A stretch of 64,000 nucleotides of DNA from Hymenobacter chitinivorans DSM 11115 (GCF_002797555.1 NZ_PGFA01000001.1:1550001-1614000), one strand, 5' to 3'; shown: positions 41,774 through 50,625, numbered from the stretch's first letter. A program made the numbers and translations. The notes: generated from the letters alone by a model not told the origin.

Positions 41774-42098
41774 AGCTGCCCAAATCGAAGCCGGGAATGT
41801 TGGGTAGCAGGCCGGAAGTCTTGCTTTTGAGCTCTTCCTTGCCTTTTTCGCCGGCTTCGTTCATGGCCTTGTTCACTGCCGCTACCACTAGGTCGGCCAG
41901 CATGTCGCGGTCCTGGGGCGTGAGCAGGGTCTCGTCGATATCGAGCTTGAGCAGCTGGCGGTGGCCGTTTACGGTGGCCTTCACCAGTCCCCCGCCCGAC
42001 TCGGCCGTGACAGTCAGGTACTGCAGTTCGCTCTGGGCTTTCTGGAGCTTTTCCTGGAGCTCCTTGGCTTTGCCCATCATGCCCATCATGTCAAACAT
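41763..42098 (-). CDS. YbaB/EbfC nucleoid-associated protein
   Basis: A 111-residue DNA-binding protein. MMGKAKELQEKLQKAQSEL (about 4-23) starts the family helix, followed by VTAESGGGLVKATVNGHRQLLKLDID (strands), and the last helix (DMLADLVVAAVNKAMNEAGEKG). The C-terminal GLLPNIPGFDLGSFGL is Bacteroidetes-typical. ATG at 42098 selected since an upstream frame lacks family sequence. Usual genomic neighbours such as dnaX or recR are not adjacent. Confidence 0.92.
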   Translation of the reverse strand: MFDMMGMMGKAKELQEKLQKAQSELQYLTVTAESGGGLVKATVNGHRQLLKLDIDETLLTPQDRDMLADLVVAAVNKAMNEAGEKGKEELKSKTSGLLPNIPGFDLGSFGL

Positions 42099-42398
42099 AG
42101 GGTCTATTCGTTGTTTCCAGCAAGCTGGAAGGGTGGTTGCATTAAATGGAATACGGGAAAGGCAGGCGGGAAGAGACGTTGGAGCCGATAATTCTGGCCC
42201 CACTTCACCCACCGGCCTTACGGCGTACGGAAAGCAGAATTGCGGGGCAATTTACGCAAAGCCCCCGCACCTTAACCGCCCGGGAGCCGCGCGGCCACGG
42301 AAGCCGCCGACACCACAGCCGCCCGCCGCCCCGGAAACGTCCTGAAACGGCCGCGCTTACCCACGGCCGCCCGCCGCTGCCGGGCTGCCCCGTAAACG
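42099..42398. other. Intergenic region, no gene recognised
   Basis: 300 bp between ybaB and the usp gene, both minus. The stretch 42280-42400 is very C-rich on the plus strand. No convincing ORF, dyad pair or repeat family was seen. It likely holds the ybaB promoter near 42100-42200. Confidence 0.4.
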
Positions 42399-42444
42399 CC
42401 ACCTGCTGCCCCCGCCCGGCGGAGCGGACAAGGGCAGCAGGTGG
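42399..42444 (-). terminator. Perfect 13-bp hairpin downstream of usp
   Basis: CCACCTGCTGCCC / GGGCAGCAGGTGG (42399-42411 with 42432-42444), 20-nt loop. Followed on the plus strand by CTGCATTTTT. Confidence 0.7.
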
Positions 42445-42476
42445 CTGCATTTTTACAAAAAAGCTGACGATACAGG

Positions 42477-43301
42477 CTACGCCGTGGTAGGCAACACCAG
42501 CACGGGTACTTTGCTGTGGCGCAGCACCTGGGCCGTGACGCTGCGGTGAAACAGGCCGCCCAGGAAGCTGTGGGGCCGGGCCAGTACCACTACCATTTCG
42601 GCCTGCAGCTCCTCGGCCGCCTGCAGAATGCCGTCGGCGGGTGCCGCTTCCCGGATTTCGTAGAGACTGTTGCCGGTAAGGGAGCCAAACAGACCCGTGC
42701 GCTGCACCGAGGCCAAGCCCACGTCGGCCCGGCTGGGGCCCGATTCCGGGGCGACGTGGACTACGGTGGTGGTGGCGTAGCAGTGGTCCAGCAGCTCCGA
42801 CAAGGCCAGGGAAGGCGCCGTCAGCCAGAACGGCTGGTCGTCGGCGGCTACCACCAGGCGGCGGGGCAGCCGGGAGCTGGTATAGCCTTCGGGCACGAGC
42901 AGCAACGGGTAGCGGGCCGCCTGCAGAATGGGCGTGGCCTGCAGCCGAATCAACTGGTCGAGCAGAGTGGGGTCTTTTTCGCGGCCCAGCACCAGCAGCA
43001 GCGGGTGATGCACCTGCACGGCTTCGGCCACCGCGTCGCGGAAGGGGCCGACGGCCAGCTCGGCGCTGGCCGGAATGGGCAGGCGCAGGGCCCGCTCGAC
43101 CAGCTCGCTGAGCAGAACCTTCCGGCTTTCCAGCACCAGCGGCACCGTTACCATCGCCGCTTCGGGCACCACCATGGGGTCCTGGTACACGTGCAGCAGC
43201 TGCAGCCGGCCACTGAGCCGCTGGGCCAGCAGCGTGGCGTAGGTCAGGGCCGATTCGGCGGCCGTTGATAAGTCGGTAAGTACAACGAAGGCGGGTAGCA
43301 T
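42477..43301 (-). CDS. Universal stress protein, two tandem Usp domains
   Basis: A 274-residue paralogue of the Usp at 24459. Domain 1 about 1-140 (FVVLTDLSTAAESALTYATLLAQ ... LLLVLGREKDPTLLDQLI ... YPLLLVPEG), domain 2 about 145-274 (LVVAADDQPFWLTAPSLALSE ... MVVVLARPHSFLGGLFHRSVTAQVLRHSKVPVLVLP). The C-terminal block F-L/H-L-F-H-R/H-S-V-T-A-Q-V-L is nearly the same in both paralogues. ATG at 43301 begins the domain. Paired dyads upstream (43384-43419), shared with pta, suggest common control. Confidence 0.9.
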   Translation of the reverse strand: MLPAFVVLTDLSTAAESALTYATLLAQRLSGRLQLLHVYQDPMVVPEAAMVTVPLVLESRKVLLSELVERALRLPIPASAELAVGPFRDAVAEAVQVHHPLLLVLGREKDPTLLDQLIRLQATPILQAARYPLLLVPEGYTSSRLPRRLVVAADDQPFWLTAPSLALSELLDHCYATTTVVHVAPESGPSRADVGLASVQRTGLFGSLTGNSLYEIREAAPADGILQAAEELQAEMVVVLARPHSFLGGLFHRSVTAQVLRHSKVPVLVLPTTA

Positions 43302-43353
43302 GACAGTAGATTTTGTGGTGGAGAACCGGACGCGGCAGGCAGGGCCGATGGTG

Positions 43354-43461
43354 TAAAAGTCGGCTACCCGGGCCCGGCCGCACATGACGCGCATCAGCCA
43401 AACGCCTGACCTTTATCAGGCCGCGGGCCAGGGGTTAACTCGGTGGTGCCCGCTACTTTTG
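43354..43461. promoter_or_regulatory. Divergent promoter with paired dyads (usp / pta)
   Basis: Dyads ATGACGCGCATCAG (43384-43397, one base off) and CTGACCTTTATCAG (43406-43419, perfect, extended to GCCTGA...TCAGGC) have centres 22 bp apart. On the minus strand GACTTTTA (43354-43361) is 29.5 bp from the first dyad centre. On the plus strand TACTTTTG (43454-43461), an exact -7 element, is 41.5 bp from the second, about one helical turn farther than in the other regions; pta then has a leader of about 150 nt. Confidence 0.7.
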
Positions 43462-43618
43462 TGACCCGAAAAAGCGGCCAGCTGTAGCCGAAGCTGGTCT
43501 GCCGATTACATTGTACCCGCCGGACTTCGGCAAAAGCCGGCCGAGAATAGCCCCGTGCCCAAAGCCCCCGTCCGGCCCCTGCGCCAACACCAAGCCCACC
43601 TGCTACGTTAGCCTTGTT

Positions 43619-45712
43619 ATGACCAAAACCGTCTTCATTGCCTCCGCCGAGCCCTACAGCGGCAAATCCCTCGTGACGCTGGGCCTGGTGAATATGCTGC
43701 TCAGCAAAGCCCAGAAAGTCGGCTACTTCAAGCCCGTCATTACCCCGGGGCCCGACGACAAGCACGATGCTCACCTCGACACCGTGCTGCGCCACTTCCA
43801 GCTGCCGCTGGCCTACGAAGATACCTTTGCCTACACCGGCCCGGAAGTGCTGCGGCTGATTGAAACCGAGCGGCAGGGCGAAATGATTGACACCATCATC
43901 CGCCGCTACAAGCAGCTCGAAGAGCAGCACGACTTCATCGTGGTGGAAGGCACCGACTTCGTGGGCCAGGGCACCGCCTTCAAGTTTGATTTGAACGTGA
44001 CCATTGCCAAAAACCTGGGCGAACCGGTGCTGCTGGTCGTGTCGGGGGAGGGCAAAACCACGGCCCAAATCATCAGCAACACGCTCACGGCTTTGCGCGG
44101 CTTCGAGGCCCGGGAGGTGCAGGTGCTCACGGTGGTGGCCAATAAGGTGCACCCCGGGCAGGTGGCTGATGTGCAGGAGCTGCTGCGCGCCCAACTCCCG
44201 GCCGAGGTTATCCTGTCCGTCATTCCCGAGGACAAAGCCCTGCTCAACCCCACGATGCAGGAAATTCACAAGGCCCTGGGCGGGCGGCTGCTTTTTGGGG
44301 AAGAGCTGCTCGGCAACCAGGTCGACAACTTCGTGACCGGGGCCATGAACGTGCCCAACTTCCTAAACTACCTCAAGGAAAACGTGGTCATCGTGACGCC
44401 CGGCGACCGGGGCGACATCGTTATCTGCGCCGTGCAGGCCAACCTCTCGGCCAGCTACCCCAAGGTGGCCGGCGTGGTCCTGACGGCCGGCTGGGAGCCC
44501 GAGGAGCCTATTCTGCGCCTGCTGCGCGGCCTGCAAACGGTGATTCCCATCTTGGCCGTGCCCACCGGCACCTTCGAAACCAGCGCCCGGCTGGCGGCCG
44601 TCAAGTCGCGCATCTCGGCCGACAACCCCAAGAAGGTGCAGCTGGCCATCCGCACCTTTGAGCGCTACGTCGACGTGCCCGCCCTGGCCCAGCAGCTCAC
44701 TACTTTCCAAGCGGAGGGCATTACGCCCCACATGTTCCAGTACCGGCTCATGCAGTGGGCCAAGCGCCAGCGCCGCCACATTGTGCTGCCCGAAGGCAAC
44801 GACGACCGAATCCTGCGGGCCGCCGCCCAGCTGCTGCACCAGAACATTGTGGACCTGACCATTCTCGGTACCACCGAGGAAGTGCTGGCCTCCGTTAAGC
44901 GCCTGGGGCTGAGCTGGCCCACCGACCACGTGCGCATCATTGACCCGGTGCACTCGGAGTTCTACGACGACTACGTCAACACCTTTTATGAGCTGCGCAA
45001 AGACAAGGGCGTCAATGAGGACATGGCCCGCGACCTGCTGCGCGACGTGTCGTACTTCGGCTCGATGATGGTGTACAAGGGCCACGCCGACGGGATGGTA
45101 TCGGGGGCGGTGCACACCACCCAGCACACCATCCGGCCGGCCCTGCAGTTTATCAAAACCAAGCCGGGCGTGTCGGTGGTGTCGTCGGTGTTCTTCATGT
45201 GCTTGCCCGACCGGGTGGCCGTCTTCGGCGACTGCGCCGTGAACCCCAACCCAACGGCCGAGCAGTTGGCCGAAATTGCCATTTCCTCGGCCGAAAGCAG
45301 CCGGGCCTTCGGCATCGAGCCCCGCGTGGCCATGCTGTCCTACTCCTCGGGCACCTCGGGCGCCGGGGCCGACGTGGACAAGGTGCGGCAGGCCACCGAG
45401 CTGGTGCGCCGGAAGCGGCCCGATCTGAAAGTGGAAGGCCCCATCCAGTACGATGCCGCCGTGGACCCCTTGGTGGGCCGGCAGAAGCTGCCCGACTCGG
45501 AGGTAGCCGGCCAGGCCAGCGTGCTGATTTTTCCGGACTTGAACACCGGCAACAACACCTACAAGGCCGTGCAGCGCGAAACCGGCGCCCTGGCCATTGG
45601 TCCGGTGCTGCAGGGCCTGAATAAGCCGGTAAATGACCTAAGCCGGGGCTGCACCGTGGACGACGTGTTCAACACCGTGGTTATCACCGCCATTCAAAGT
45701 CAGCAGCAATAA
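43619..45712 (+). CDS. pta: Phosphate acetyltransferase
   Basis: A 697-residue enzyme converting acetyl-CoA and phosphate to acetyl phosphate. It is of the long, three-part type: N-terminal P-loop BioD-like domain (about 1-220, FIASAEPYSGKSLVTLGL), DRTGG-like middle (about 230-350), and the C-terminal PTA_PTB catalytic domain (about 375-695; IVLPEGNDDRILRAA, SYSSGTSGAGADV, DLNTGNNTYKAVQR). Start at ATG 43619. Works with ackA for acetate formation and ATP. It is preceded by paired dyads and an exact -7 element; it ends at a long hairpin. Confidence 0.95.
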   Translation: MTKTVFIASAEPYSGKSLVTLGLVNMLLSKAQKVGYFKPVITPGPDDKHDAHLDTVLRHFQLPLAYEDTFAYTGPEVLRLIETERQGEMIDTIIRRYKQLEEQHDFIVVEGTDFVGQGTAFKFDLNVTIAKNLGEPVLLVVSGEGKTTAQIISNTLTALRGFEAREVQVLTVVANKVHPGQVADVQELLRAQLPAEVILSVIPEDKALLNPTMQEIHKALGGRLLFGEELLGNQVDNFVTGAMNVPNFLNYLKENVVIVTPGDRGDIVICAVQANLSASYPKVAGVVLTAGWEPEEPILRLLRGLQTVIPILAVPTGTFETSARLAAVKSRISADNPKKVQLAIRTFERYVDVPALAQQLTTFQAEGITPHMFQYRLMQWAKRQRRHIVLPEGNDDRILRAAAQLLHQNIVDLTILGTTEEVLASVKRLGLSWPTDHVRIIDPVHSEFYDDYVNTFYELRKDKGVNEDMARDLLRDVSYFGSMMVYKGHADGMVSGAVHTTQHTIRPALQFIKTKPGVSVVSSVFFMCLPDRVAVFGDCAVNPNPTAEQLAEIAISSAESSRAFGIEPRVAMLSYSSGTSGAGADVDKVRQATELVRRKRPDLKVEGPIQYDAAVDPLVGRQKLPDSEVAGQASVLIFPDLNTGNNTYKAVQRETGALAIGPVLQGLNKPVNDLSRGCTVDDVFNTVVITAIQSQQQ

Positions 45713-45740
45713 GGCGGCTTTGAAAATGGGAATAAAGTCC

Positions 45741-45786
45741 GCAGGCAGGCCGCCGACAACGCTGGCGTTGGTGGCGACCTGCCTGC
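45741..45786 (+). terminator. Long hairpin after pta
   Basis: GCAGGCAGG / CCTGCCTGC outer stem (45741-45749, 45778-45786) and CAACGC / GCGTTG inner stem. A T-rich run follows after some 25 nt. Confidence 0.7.
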
Positions 45787-45897
45787 TCTGTTATATAGAA
45801 TTGGTGCTCTTGTTTATCTCTATCCGTAGCCAAAATAATAACAGAGTAGGACACAATTTCTGTATCGCCTATAAAGTAAAACCATGCTTGCCGGAGC

Positions 45898-46197
45898 TTA
45901 GAAGCTGGCCATCATAAGGTCGATTTTATCGAATAATTCACCTACGCCCAGTGCCAGCCAGAAAATTAAAAAGGCCAGCACCCATTTTGCCACCACGGGA
46001 ATTGCAAAACCAATTTTTTCTTTCAGCAGCGCATTTAGCGGCGGAAAAAAAGCCAGGGAAAGCGCCACGATAAAAATGCCGAAGCCCGGGTCATTGCCCC
46101 AGAAGGTGTTGATCAGGCCAATTGCCAAAGCAAGCAGGCCGAAAAGCCAGCCCGTTACAGTAAAAGTGCTGGTCAGTGCATTTGAAGAGTTGGTCAT
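45898..46197 (-). CDS. Small membrane protein, function unknown
   Basis: A 99-residue protein with three hydrophobic segments (about 12-32, 37-57, 66-86). It is less GC-rich than its neighbours. No known family recognised. It lies about 120 bp downstream of the DoxX gene on the same strand and might share its transcript. Confidence 0.65.
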   Translation of the reverse strand: MTNSSNALTSTFTVTGWLFGLLALAIGLINTFWGNDPGFGIFIVALSLAFFPPLNALLKEKIGFAIPVVAKWVLAFLIFWLALGVGELFDKIDLMMASF

Positions 46198-46319
46198 GGT
46201 GTGGGGGTTTGAAAGTGAGTGTTTATTAAAAAAAAACCGGGAAAGTACGTGGCAGGCAGAAGCCGCTCAGGTATTCTGAGGAAAGCCGGAAGCGGTGCAT
46301 TTGCTGGGTTAGACCGTTT

Positions 46320-47045
46320 TTAGGGCCGTCGGACCGGGTTGGCGGGGGCTCGGTTGTACTCGTCGAGGCACTTATCCAGCGGCTCTCCGCCGTTGTGGAT
46401 ACAGTCGCAGAACGTGTAGCAGGCCGCCGATTTGCTGTTGCCCGGGCAGCGCTTGATGCAGTCCTGAAAAGTGTTGTAGGGCTGAATAGTATACAGGTGG
46501 CTGACGGTAAAGGCCACGGTAAAAATGGCAGCCACTACGCCGGCGAAAAAATAAGTCGGGAAGGCGTTGCTGATGGAGTGCTGGGTTTCCAACTCGGGGG
46601 TTGGGCGGCGCCAGGGCAGGAGGTGTTTTAATTTGTCGTAGTCCCAGCAGAGCAGGTACAGGTTGGCCAGCACCATGAGCGGCGACGTGAGTATGGAGCC
46701 GACGAAGCGCACGGAAATGGTCAGGATAAAAATATTGAGGATGATGGGAAAATACAGCACGGCGCCGAGCGTGGCCGTGCGCGGAATGAGCAGCAGCACC
46801 GCCGCCAGCATTTGCACCACGCCCACGAATGGGTAATAAAAACCGGTGCGGTAAAAAGCGTACAGATAATGCCCCATCGGCTGGTTAATTGCCAGGTCGG
46901 TGAACCGCTCCCCGGCAATTTTGACGTAGCCCGCCGGCAAAAAGCCCATGGCCAGCACAACCCGGTTGAAGACCGTGAAATGCTGCAGCCACCGGTTGTG
47001 CCGGGCCTGGGCATGAAGCGAGTCGAGGGTAGCAGCGAGGCTCAT
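46320..47045 (-). CDS. DoxX-like membrane protein with Cys-rich C-terminal tail
   Basis: A 241-residue protein. Residues 20-150 are a DoxX/DoxD-type membrane part with about four helices (VVLAMGFLPAGYVKIAG ... FVGVVQMLAAVLLLIPRTATLGAVLYFPIILNIF split over several helices); a fifth at about 164-185. After the last helix is an outside tail of about 50 residues with seven Cys (CIKRCPGNSKSAACYTFCDC ... CLDEY), which could bind a metal or form disulfides. Function unknown. Promoter and operator-like dyad at 47137-47167. Confidence 0.8.
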   Translation of the reverse strand: MSLAATLDSLHAQARHNRWLQHFTVFNRVVLAMGFLPAGYVKIAGERFTDLAINQPMGHYLYAFYRTGFYYPFVGVVQMLAAVLLLIPRTATLGAVLYFPIILNIFILTISVRFVGSILTSPLMVLANLYLLCWDYDKLKHLLPWRRPTPELETQHSISNAFPTYFFAGVVAAIFTVAFTVSHLYTIQPYNTFQDCIKRCPGNSKSAACYTFCDCIHNGGEPLDKCLDEYNRAPANPVRRP

Positions 47046-47136
47046 CGGGTGGGGCGTTGGGGCGCGGCAGGTTGATTGCAGGAGCTGAGCCGTCGGTTGG
47101 TTTTGGCAGGGCGGCAGCAGTGCGAGCTTGATGTTT

Positions 47137-47167
47137 CAAAAGTACTTTGTTTTTCAAAGTATGCAAA
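47137..47167 (-). promoter_or_regulatory. DoxX promoter with operator-like dyad in the spacer
   Basis: Minus strand: TTTG (47164-47167), exactly 19 bp, TACTTTTG (47137-47144): a perfect Bacteroidetes promoter. The dyad TACTTTG-N5-CAAAGTA (47143-47161) overlaps spacer and -7, the place for a repressor. Leader to the ATG is about 85 nt. The surrounding sequence is AT-rich. Confidence 0.75.
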
Positions 47168-47468
47168 TAAAAAAATGGTTTGCCCGAGTATTTTCCTGTT
47201 GCCGTTTCCTGGAATGCAGTTGATTTGATGCGTAAATGCCATAAAAGTAGATAGTTATGATGTTAAGGGCCATGAAAGGCCGTGGGTCCAGCCGAAGTAG
47301 CTAAAGCCAGGCGCAGGAGCGGGGTGGGGCCATCTACTCAGGGCGCCGGCCGGGCGCAGTGCTACTGAGCAGGCGTAGTTGTGCATCGGGGCGGGCGGTG
47401 GAGCAGCCGCCGGGCGTACTTTGGGGCGGCAATGCTCGTACTGCTGGGTATTGCCACCTGTTCCGTCT

Positions 47469-47476
47469 TACTTTTG
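47469..47476 (+). promoter_or_regulatory. Putative -7 element before ackA
   Basis: TACTTTTG matches TAnnTTTG exactly, 32 nt before the ackA ATG. No well-spaced -33 element and no CTGA-N6-TCAG dyad nearby, unlike pta. Confidence 0.5.
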
Positions 47477-47507
47477 GGCCCCGTGGTGGGGCCGCCCAAT
47501 TTCTTCC

Positions 47508-48716
47508 ATGAATATTTTCGTCGTCAACTCCGGCAGCTCGTCTATTAAGTATCAACTTTTCCGCTGGCCCGCCGAGCAGCCCGTGTGCAGCGGCCTGGTG
47601 GAGCGAATCGGGCAGGAGCAGGCCACCATTACCCACAAGGTTTTCGACGGAGCCGGTGCCGAAGCGGCCGAACAGCGCCTGACCCGGGAGCTGCCCGACC
47701 ACGAAGCTGGTCTGCGCGAAGTGGTGCGCCTGCTGACCGAGGGCGAAGGCCGCGTCATTCAGGACCCGACCGAAATTGCCGTGGTGGGCCACCGGGTGGT
47801 GCACGGTGGCGAGGCTTTTGCCGCTACGACGCTGATTACCGAGGCCGTAAAAACGGAAATTCACCGGTTGTTTGCCCTGGCGCCCCTGCACAACCCGGCC
47901 AATCTGCTGGGCATTGAGGTGGCCGAGCGGCTCTTTGCCCAGGCCCGGCAAGTGGCGGTATTCGACACCGCTTTTCACCAGACCCTGCCCGAGCACGCCT
48001 TCCGCTACGCCCTGCCGGAATCTTTGTATACCGAGCAGCGCATCCGCAAATACGGCTTTCACGGCACCAGCCACCAATACGTAGCGGCTCAGGCCGCCGC
48101 TTACCTGAACAACCCCGACGCCCGCCTGATTACCATTCACCTCGGCAACGGCTGCAGCATGGCGGCCGTGCGCGCCGGCCGGGCCCTGGATACGACCATG
48201 GGCTTCGGGCCCCTGGCCGGGCTGGTGATGGGCACCCGCTCCGGCGACCTGGACCCTTCGGTGTTGCTGCATCTGCTCGGGCCACTGGGCTATTCGGCGG
48301 AGCAGGTCAGCACCTTGCTCAACAAGGAAAGCGGCATGCTGGGCCTCACCGGCTTTAGCGACATGCGCGACGTAACCCGGGCCCTGGCGGCGGGGGAGGC
48401 CCGGGCCCAGCTGGCCTACGACCTGTATGCCTACCGCATCCGGCAGTATATCGGGGCCTACGCGGCGGTGCTGGGCGGGCTGGATGCCATTGTATTTACG
48501 GCCGGCGTAGGCGAAAACGACGCCCTGGTGCGCCGCCTGGCGTGCCAGGACATGGACTTTTTCGGCCTGCAGCTCGACGAGGCCCAGAACCAGCGCCGGG
48601 CGCCGGGCCTGCGCGACATCAGCAGTGCCGGAGCGCGGGCCCGGATTCTGGTAATTCCCACCAACGAGGAGCTGGAAATAGCCCGGCAGTGCGCTCAGCT
48701 GCTGTTGCCGGCCTAA
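47508..48716 (+). CDS. ackA: Acetate kinase
   Basis: A 402-residue enzyme that makes ATP and acetate from acetyl phosphate. ASKHA fold signatures: VNSGSSSIKYQLF (about 5-17), VGHRVVHGG (about 88-96), VAVFDTAFHQTLP (catalytic Asp, about 150), YGFHGTSHQYV, HLGNGCSMAAVRAG, and FTAGVGENDALVR. Length is standard. ATG at 47508 is chosen since the family begins at MNIFVVNSG. It is separated from pta by about 1.8 kb with three other features, not directly co-transcribed. Confidence 0.95.
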   Translation: MNIFVVNSGSSSIKYQLFRWPAEQPVCSGLVERIGQEQATITHKVFDGAGAEAAEQRLTRELPDHEAGLREVVRLLTEGEGRVIQDPTEIAVVGHRVVHGGEAFAATTLITEAVKTEIHRLFALAPLHNPANLLGIEVAERLFAQARQVAVFDTAFHQTLPEHAFRYALPESLYTEQRIRKYGFHGTSHQYVAAQAAAYLNNPDARLITIHLGNGCSMAAVRAGRALDTTMGFGPLAGLVMGTRSGDLDPSVLLHLLGPLGYSAEQVSTLLNKESGMLGLTGFSDMRDVTRALAAGEARAQLAYDLYAYRIRQYIGAYAAVLGGLDAIVFTAGVGENDALVRRLACQDMDFFGLQLDEAQNQRRAPGLRDISSAGARARILVIPTNEELEIARQCAQLLLPA

Positions 48717-48986
48717 AGCAGGCAGGTGCTAAAGCGTCGTTGGGGGCGAAACGTTGGCTTTAGTCGGGAAAAGCTAGAACTGCTGGGCCGCCGGAAGCAG
48801 GTGCGGAAGCGAGGAGTGCTATTTTTCTTTCGGCCAGGGAATCCAGTCGTTGACATCGTGCCAGCGCCCGTTGGGTAAGTAGGCCGGATAAGCTGAACCA
48901 TAGCGGCTAGGTTTGACTCATCACTGCGCCACCAACGGGCGGCGGTGGTACCAAACCCGCTCTTGCTACCTCTTTTCTGCCCGCCT

Positions 48987-49475
48987 ATGTTCCCACTTCG
49001 CCCCGCCCTCGCCGTTTGCCTCTCCGCGCTGCTGACCCTGACTCTGCTGACCGGCCCCGCCGCCCGGGCCAACGATTCGACGCCGGCTGCTAAGCAGACG
49101 AAGCCCGCGCCGGCCCGTACTGCCAAGAAGCGCACGGCGGCCGCGGGGGCCACGGCCAAGGTGACCAAGCTCCAGCCCGTGCAGGTAGCGCCGGCGCGCG
49201 ACGTAATGAACGACCACCGCCCCCTGACGCTGGCCGGCTGGGTTACCGGGGCCGACGGCTTGCCCCTGCCCGGGGCCACCGTCTGGATGACCAACACCCA
49301 CGCCCCGGCCGTGGTGACCAACGGCCAGGGCGACTTTCTGCTGGCCCTGCCCAGCAACGCCCCGGTAAGCCTGACCATCGGGTGCGCCGGCTACCACGAC
49401 CAGGTCGTGATGCTCAACCAGCCCCACCTGCAAAACGGCGTGAGCGTGGCCCTGCAGCCCTTGGCCCGCCGCTAA
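48987..49475 (+). CDS. Secreted protein with carboxypeptidase-like regulatory domain
   Basis: A 162-residue exported protein with signal peptide (MFPLRPALAVCLSALLTLTL...) and a Lys/Ala-rich linker (about 30-70). Residues 80-160 are a small beta-sandwich of the carboxypeptidase-regulatory type (LAGWVTGADGLPLPGATVWM, VVTNGQGDFLLALPSN), the same fold as in TonB receptors' N-termini. Function unknown. Start at ATG 48987. It ends at a strong terminator. Confidence 0.8.
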   Translation: MFPLRPALAVCLSALLTLTLLTGPAARANDSTPAAKQTKPAPARTAKKRTAAAGATAKVTKLQPVQVAPARDVMNDHRPLTLAGWVTGADGLPLPGATVWMTNTHAPAVVTNGQGDFLLALPSNAPVSLTIGCAGYHDQVVMLNQPHLQNGVSVALQPLARR

Positions 49476-49499
49476 GTCTGGCTGGCTCGACAAAACGCA

Positions 49500-49538
49500 A
49501 AGCGCCCGAACTACTGCTAGTTCGGGCGCTTCTTTTTT
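49500..49538 (+). terminator. Terminator after the carboxypeptidase-like domain protein gene
   Basis: AAGCGCCCGAACTA / TAGTTCGGGCGCTT with a 4-nt loop, then CTTTTTT. Confidence 0.92.
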
Positions 49539-49566
49539 AGGGTCGTCAGCCTGGCAAAGGCCACGT

Positions 49567-50559
49567 TTACCCCTGCAGAACCTGCTCAATAGCCGTCAGC
49601 TCGTCGGGGGTGAACTGCAGGTTGTGCAGGCACTGCAGCGAGTCGGTGAGCTGCTCGGGGCGGCTGGCGCCGATGAGGACCGAGGTGACCCGCTCATCCT
49701 TGAGCAGCCAGGCCAGGGCCATCTGGGCCAGGCTTTGGTGGCGGTTCTGGGCCAGCTCGTTCAGGCGCTGCACCTGCGAGAGGCGCTCCGGCGTCAGCTG
49801 GTTTTCGGTCAGGAACCCGACGCCCTTGGCTACCCGGGAGTCGGCGGGGATGCCGCGCAGGTACTTATCCGTGAGCAGGCCCTGGGCCAGGGGCGAGAAG
49901 GGAATGCAGCCCACGCCTTCCTCGGCCAGCAAGTCGAGCAGGCCGTCTTCCACCCACCGCTCAAACATGGAGTACTTGGGCTGGTGAATCAGGCAGGGCG
50001 TGCCCAGCTCGCGCAGAATGCGGAAGGCTTCCCGGGCTTCGGCGGGCTGGTAATTGCTCAGGCCCACGTACAGAGCCTTGCCCTGGCGCACGAGCAGGTC
50101 GAGGGCCGTCATGGTTTCCGCCAGCGGCGTGTCGGGGTCGGGGCGGTGGTGGTAGAAGATGTCCACGTAGTCCAGGCCCAGGCGCCGCAGGCTTTGGTCG
50201 AGGCTGCTGACCAGGTACTTTTTCGAGCCCCATTCCCCGTAGGGCCCTTCCCACATGTGGTAGCCGGCCTTGGTTGAAATGATCAGCTCGTCGCGGTAGC
50301 CGGCAAAATCCTCGCGCAGAATGCGGCCGAAGTTGAGCTCGGCCGAGCCGGGCGGCGGCCCGTAGTTGTTGGCCAAATCGAAGTGGGTCACGCCCGCGTC
50401 GAAGGCCCGGCGCAGGGTGCTGCGGCCCACGGAGAGCTGGTCGACGTCGCCGAAGTTGTGCCACAGGCCCAGGGAAAGAGCCGGTAGTTTGAGGCCGCTG
50501 CGGCCGCAGCGGCGGTAGGTCATGTCCTGGTAGCGGCCGGGGCTGGGGAGGTAGTGCAT
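49567..50559 (-). CDS. Aldo/keto reductase, L-glyceraldehyde-3-phosphate reductase type
   Basis: A 330-residue AKR14-like enzyme (YghZ/Gpr type). Catalytic Asp and Tyr in HFDLANNYGPPPGSAE (about 56-71), Lys in IISTKAGYHMWEG (about 91-103), His in YHHRPDPDTPL (about 134-144); the YGPPPGSAE and GYxMWxGPYGEWGS signature is specific to this group. Detoxifies aldehydes such as methylglyoxal. ATG at 50559 chosen. It lies next to the pectin genes but is probably not part of the locus. Confidence 0.88.
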   Translation of the reverse strand: MHYLPSPGRYQDMTYRRCGRSGLKLPALSLGLWHNFGDVDQLSVGRSTLRRAFDAGVTHFDLANNYGPPPGSAELNFGRILREDFAGYRDELIISTKAGYHMWEGPYGEWGSKKYLVSSLDQSLRRLGLDYVDIFYHHRPDPDTPLAETMTALDLLVRQGKALYVGLSNYQPAEAREAFRILRELGTPCLIHQPKYSMFERWVEDGLLDLLAEEGVGCIPFSPLAQGLLTDKYLRGIPADSRVAKGVGFLTENQLTPERLSQVQRLNELAQNRHQSLAQMALAWLLKDERVTSVLIGASRPEQLTDSLQCLHNLQFTPDELTAIEQVLQG

Positions 50560-50625
50560 GGTTGGAAAAACGGTAAGGCGAAAGAACGAGCGGGCAAGAT
50601 GGGTGGCCGCGCCCAATTCTCGCAA

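Noticed and set aside
45724..45917. Possible 64-residue membrane protein after pta
   Set aside because: Overlaps the pta terminator hairpin and runs into the end of the next gene; it is low-complexity and lacks a family.
47125..47142. TTGATG..TTTCAA near the DoxX promoter as a further CRP-type site
   Set aside because: The TGA and TCA words are only 4 bp apart, not 6, and no partner is present.
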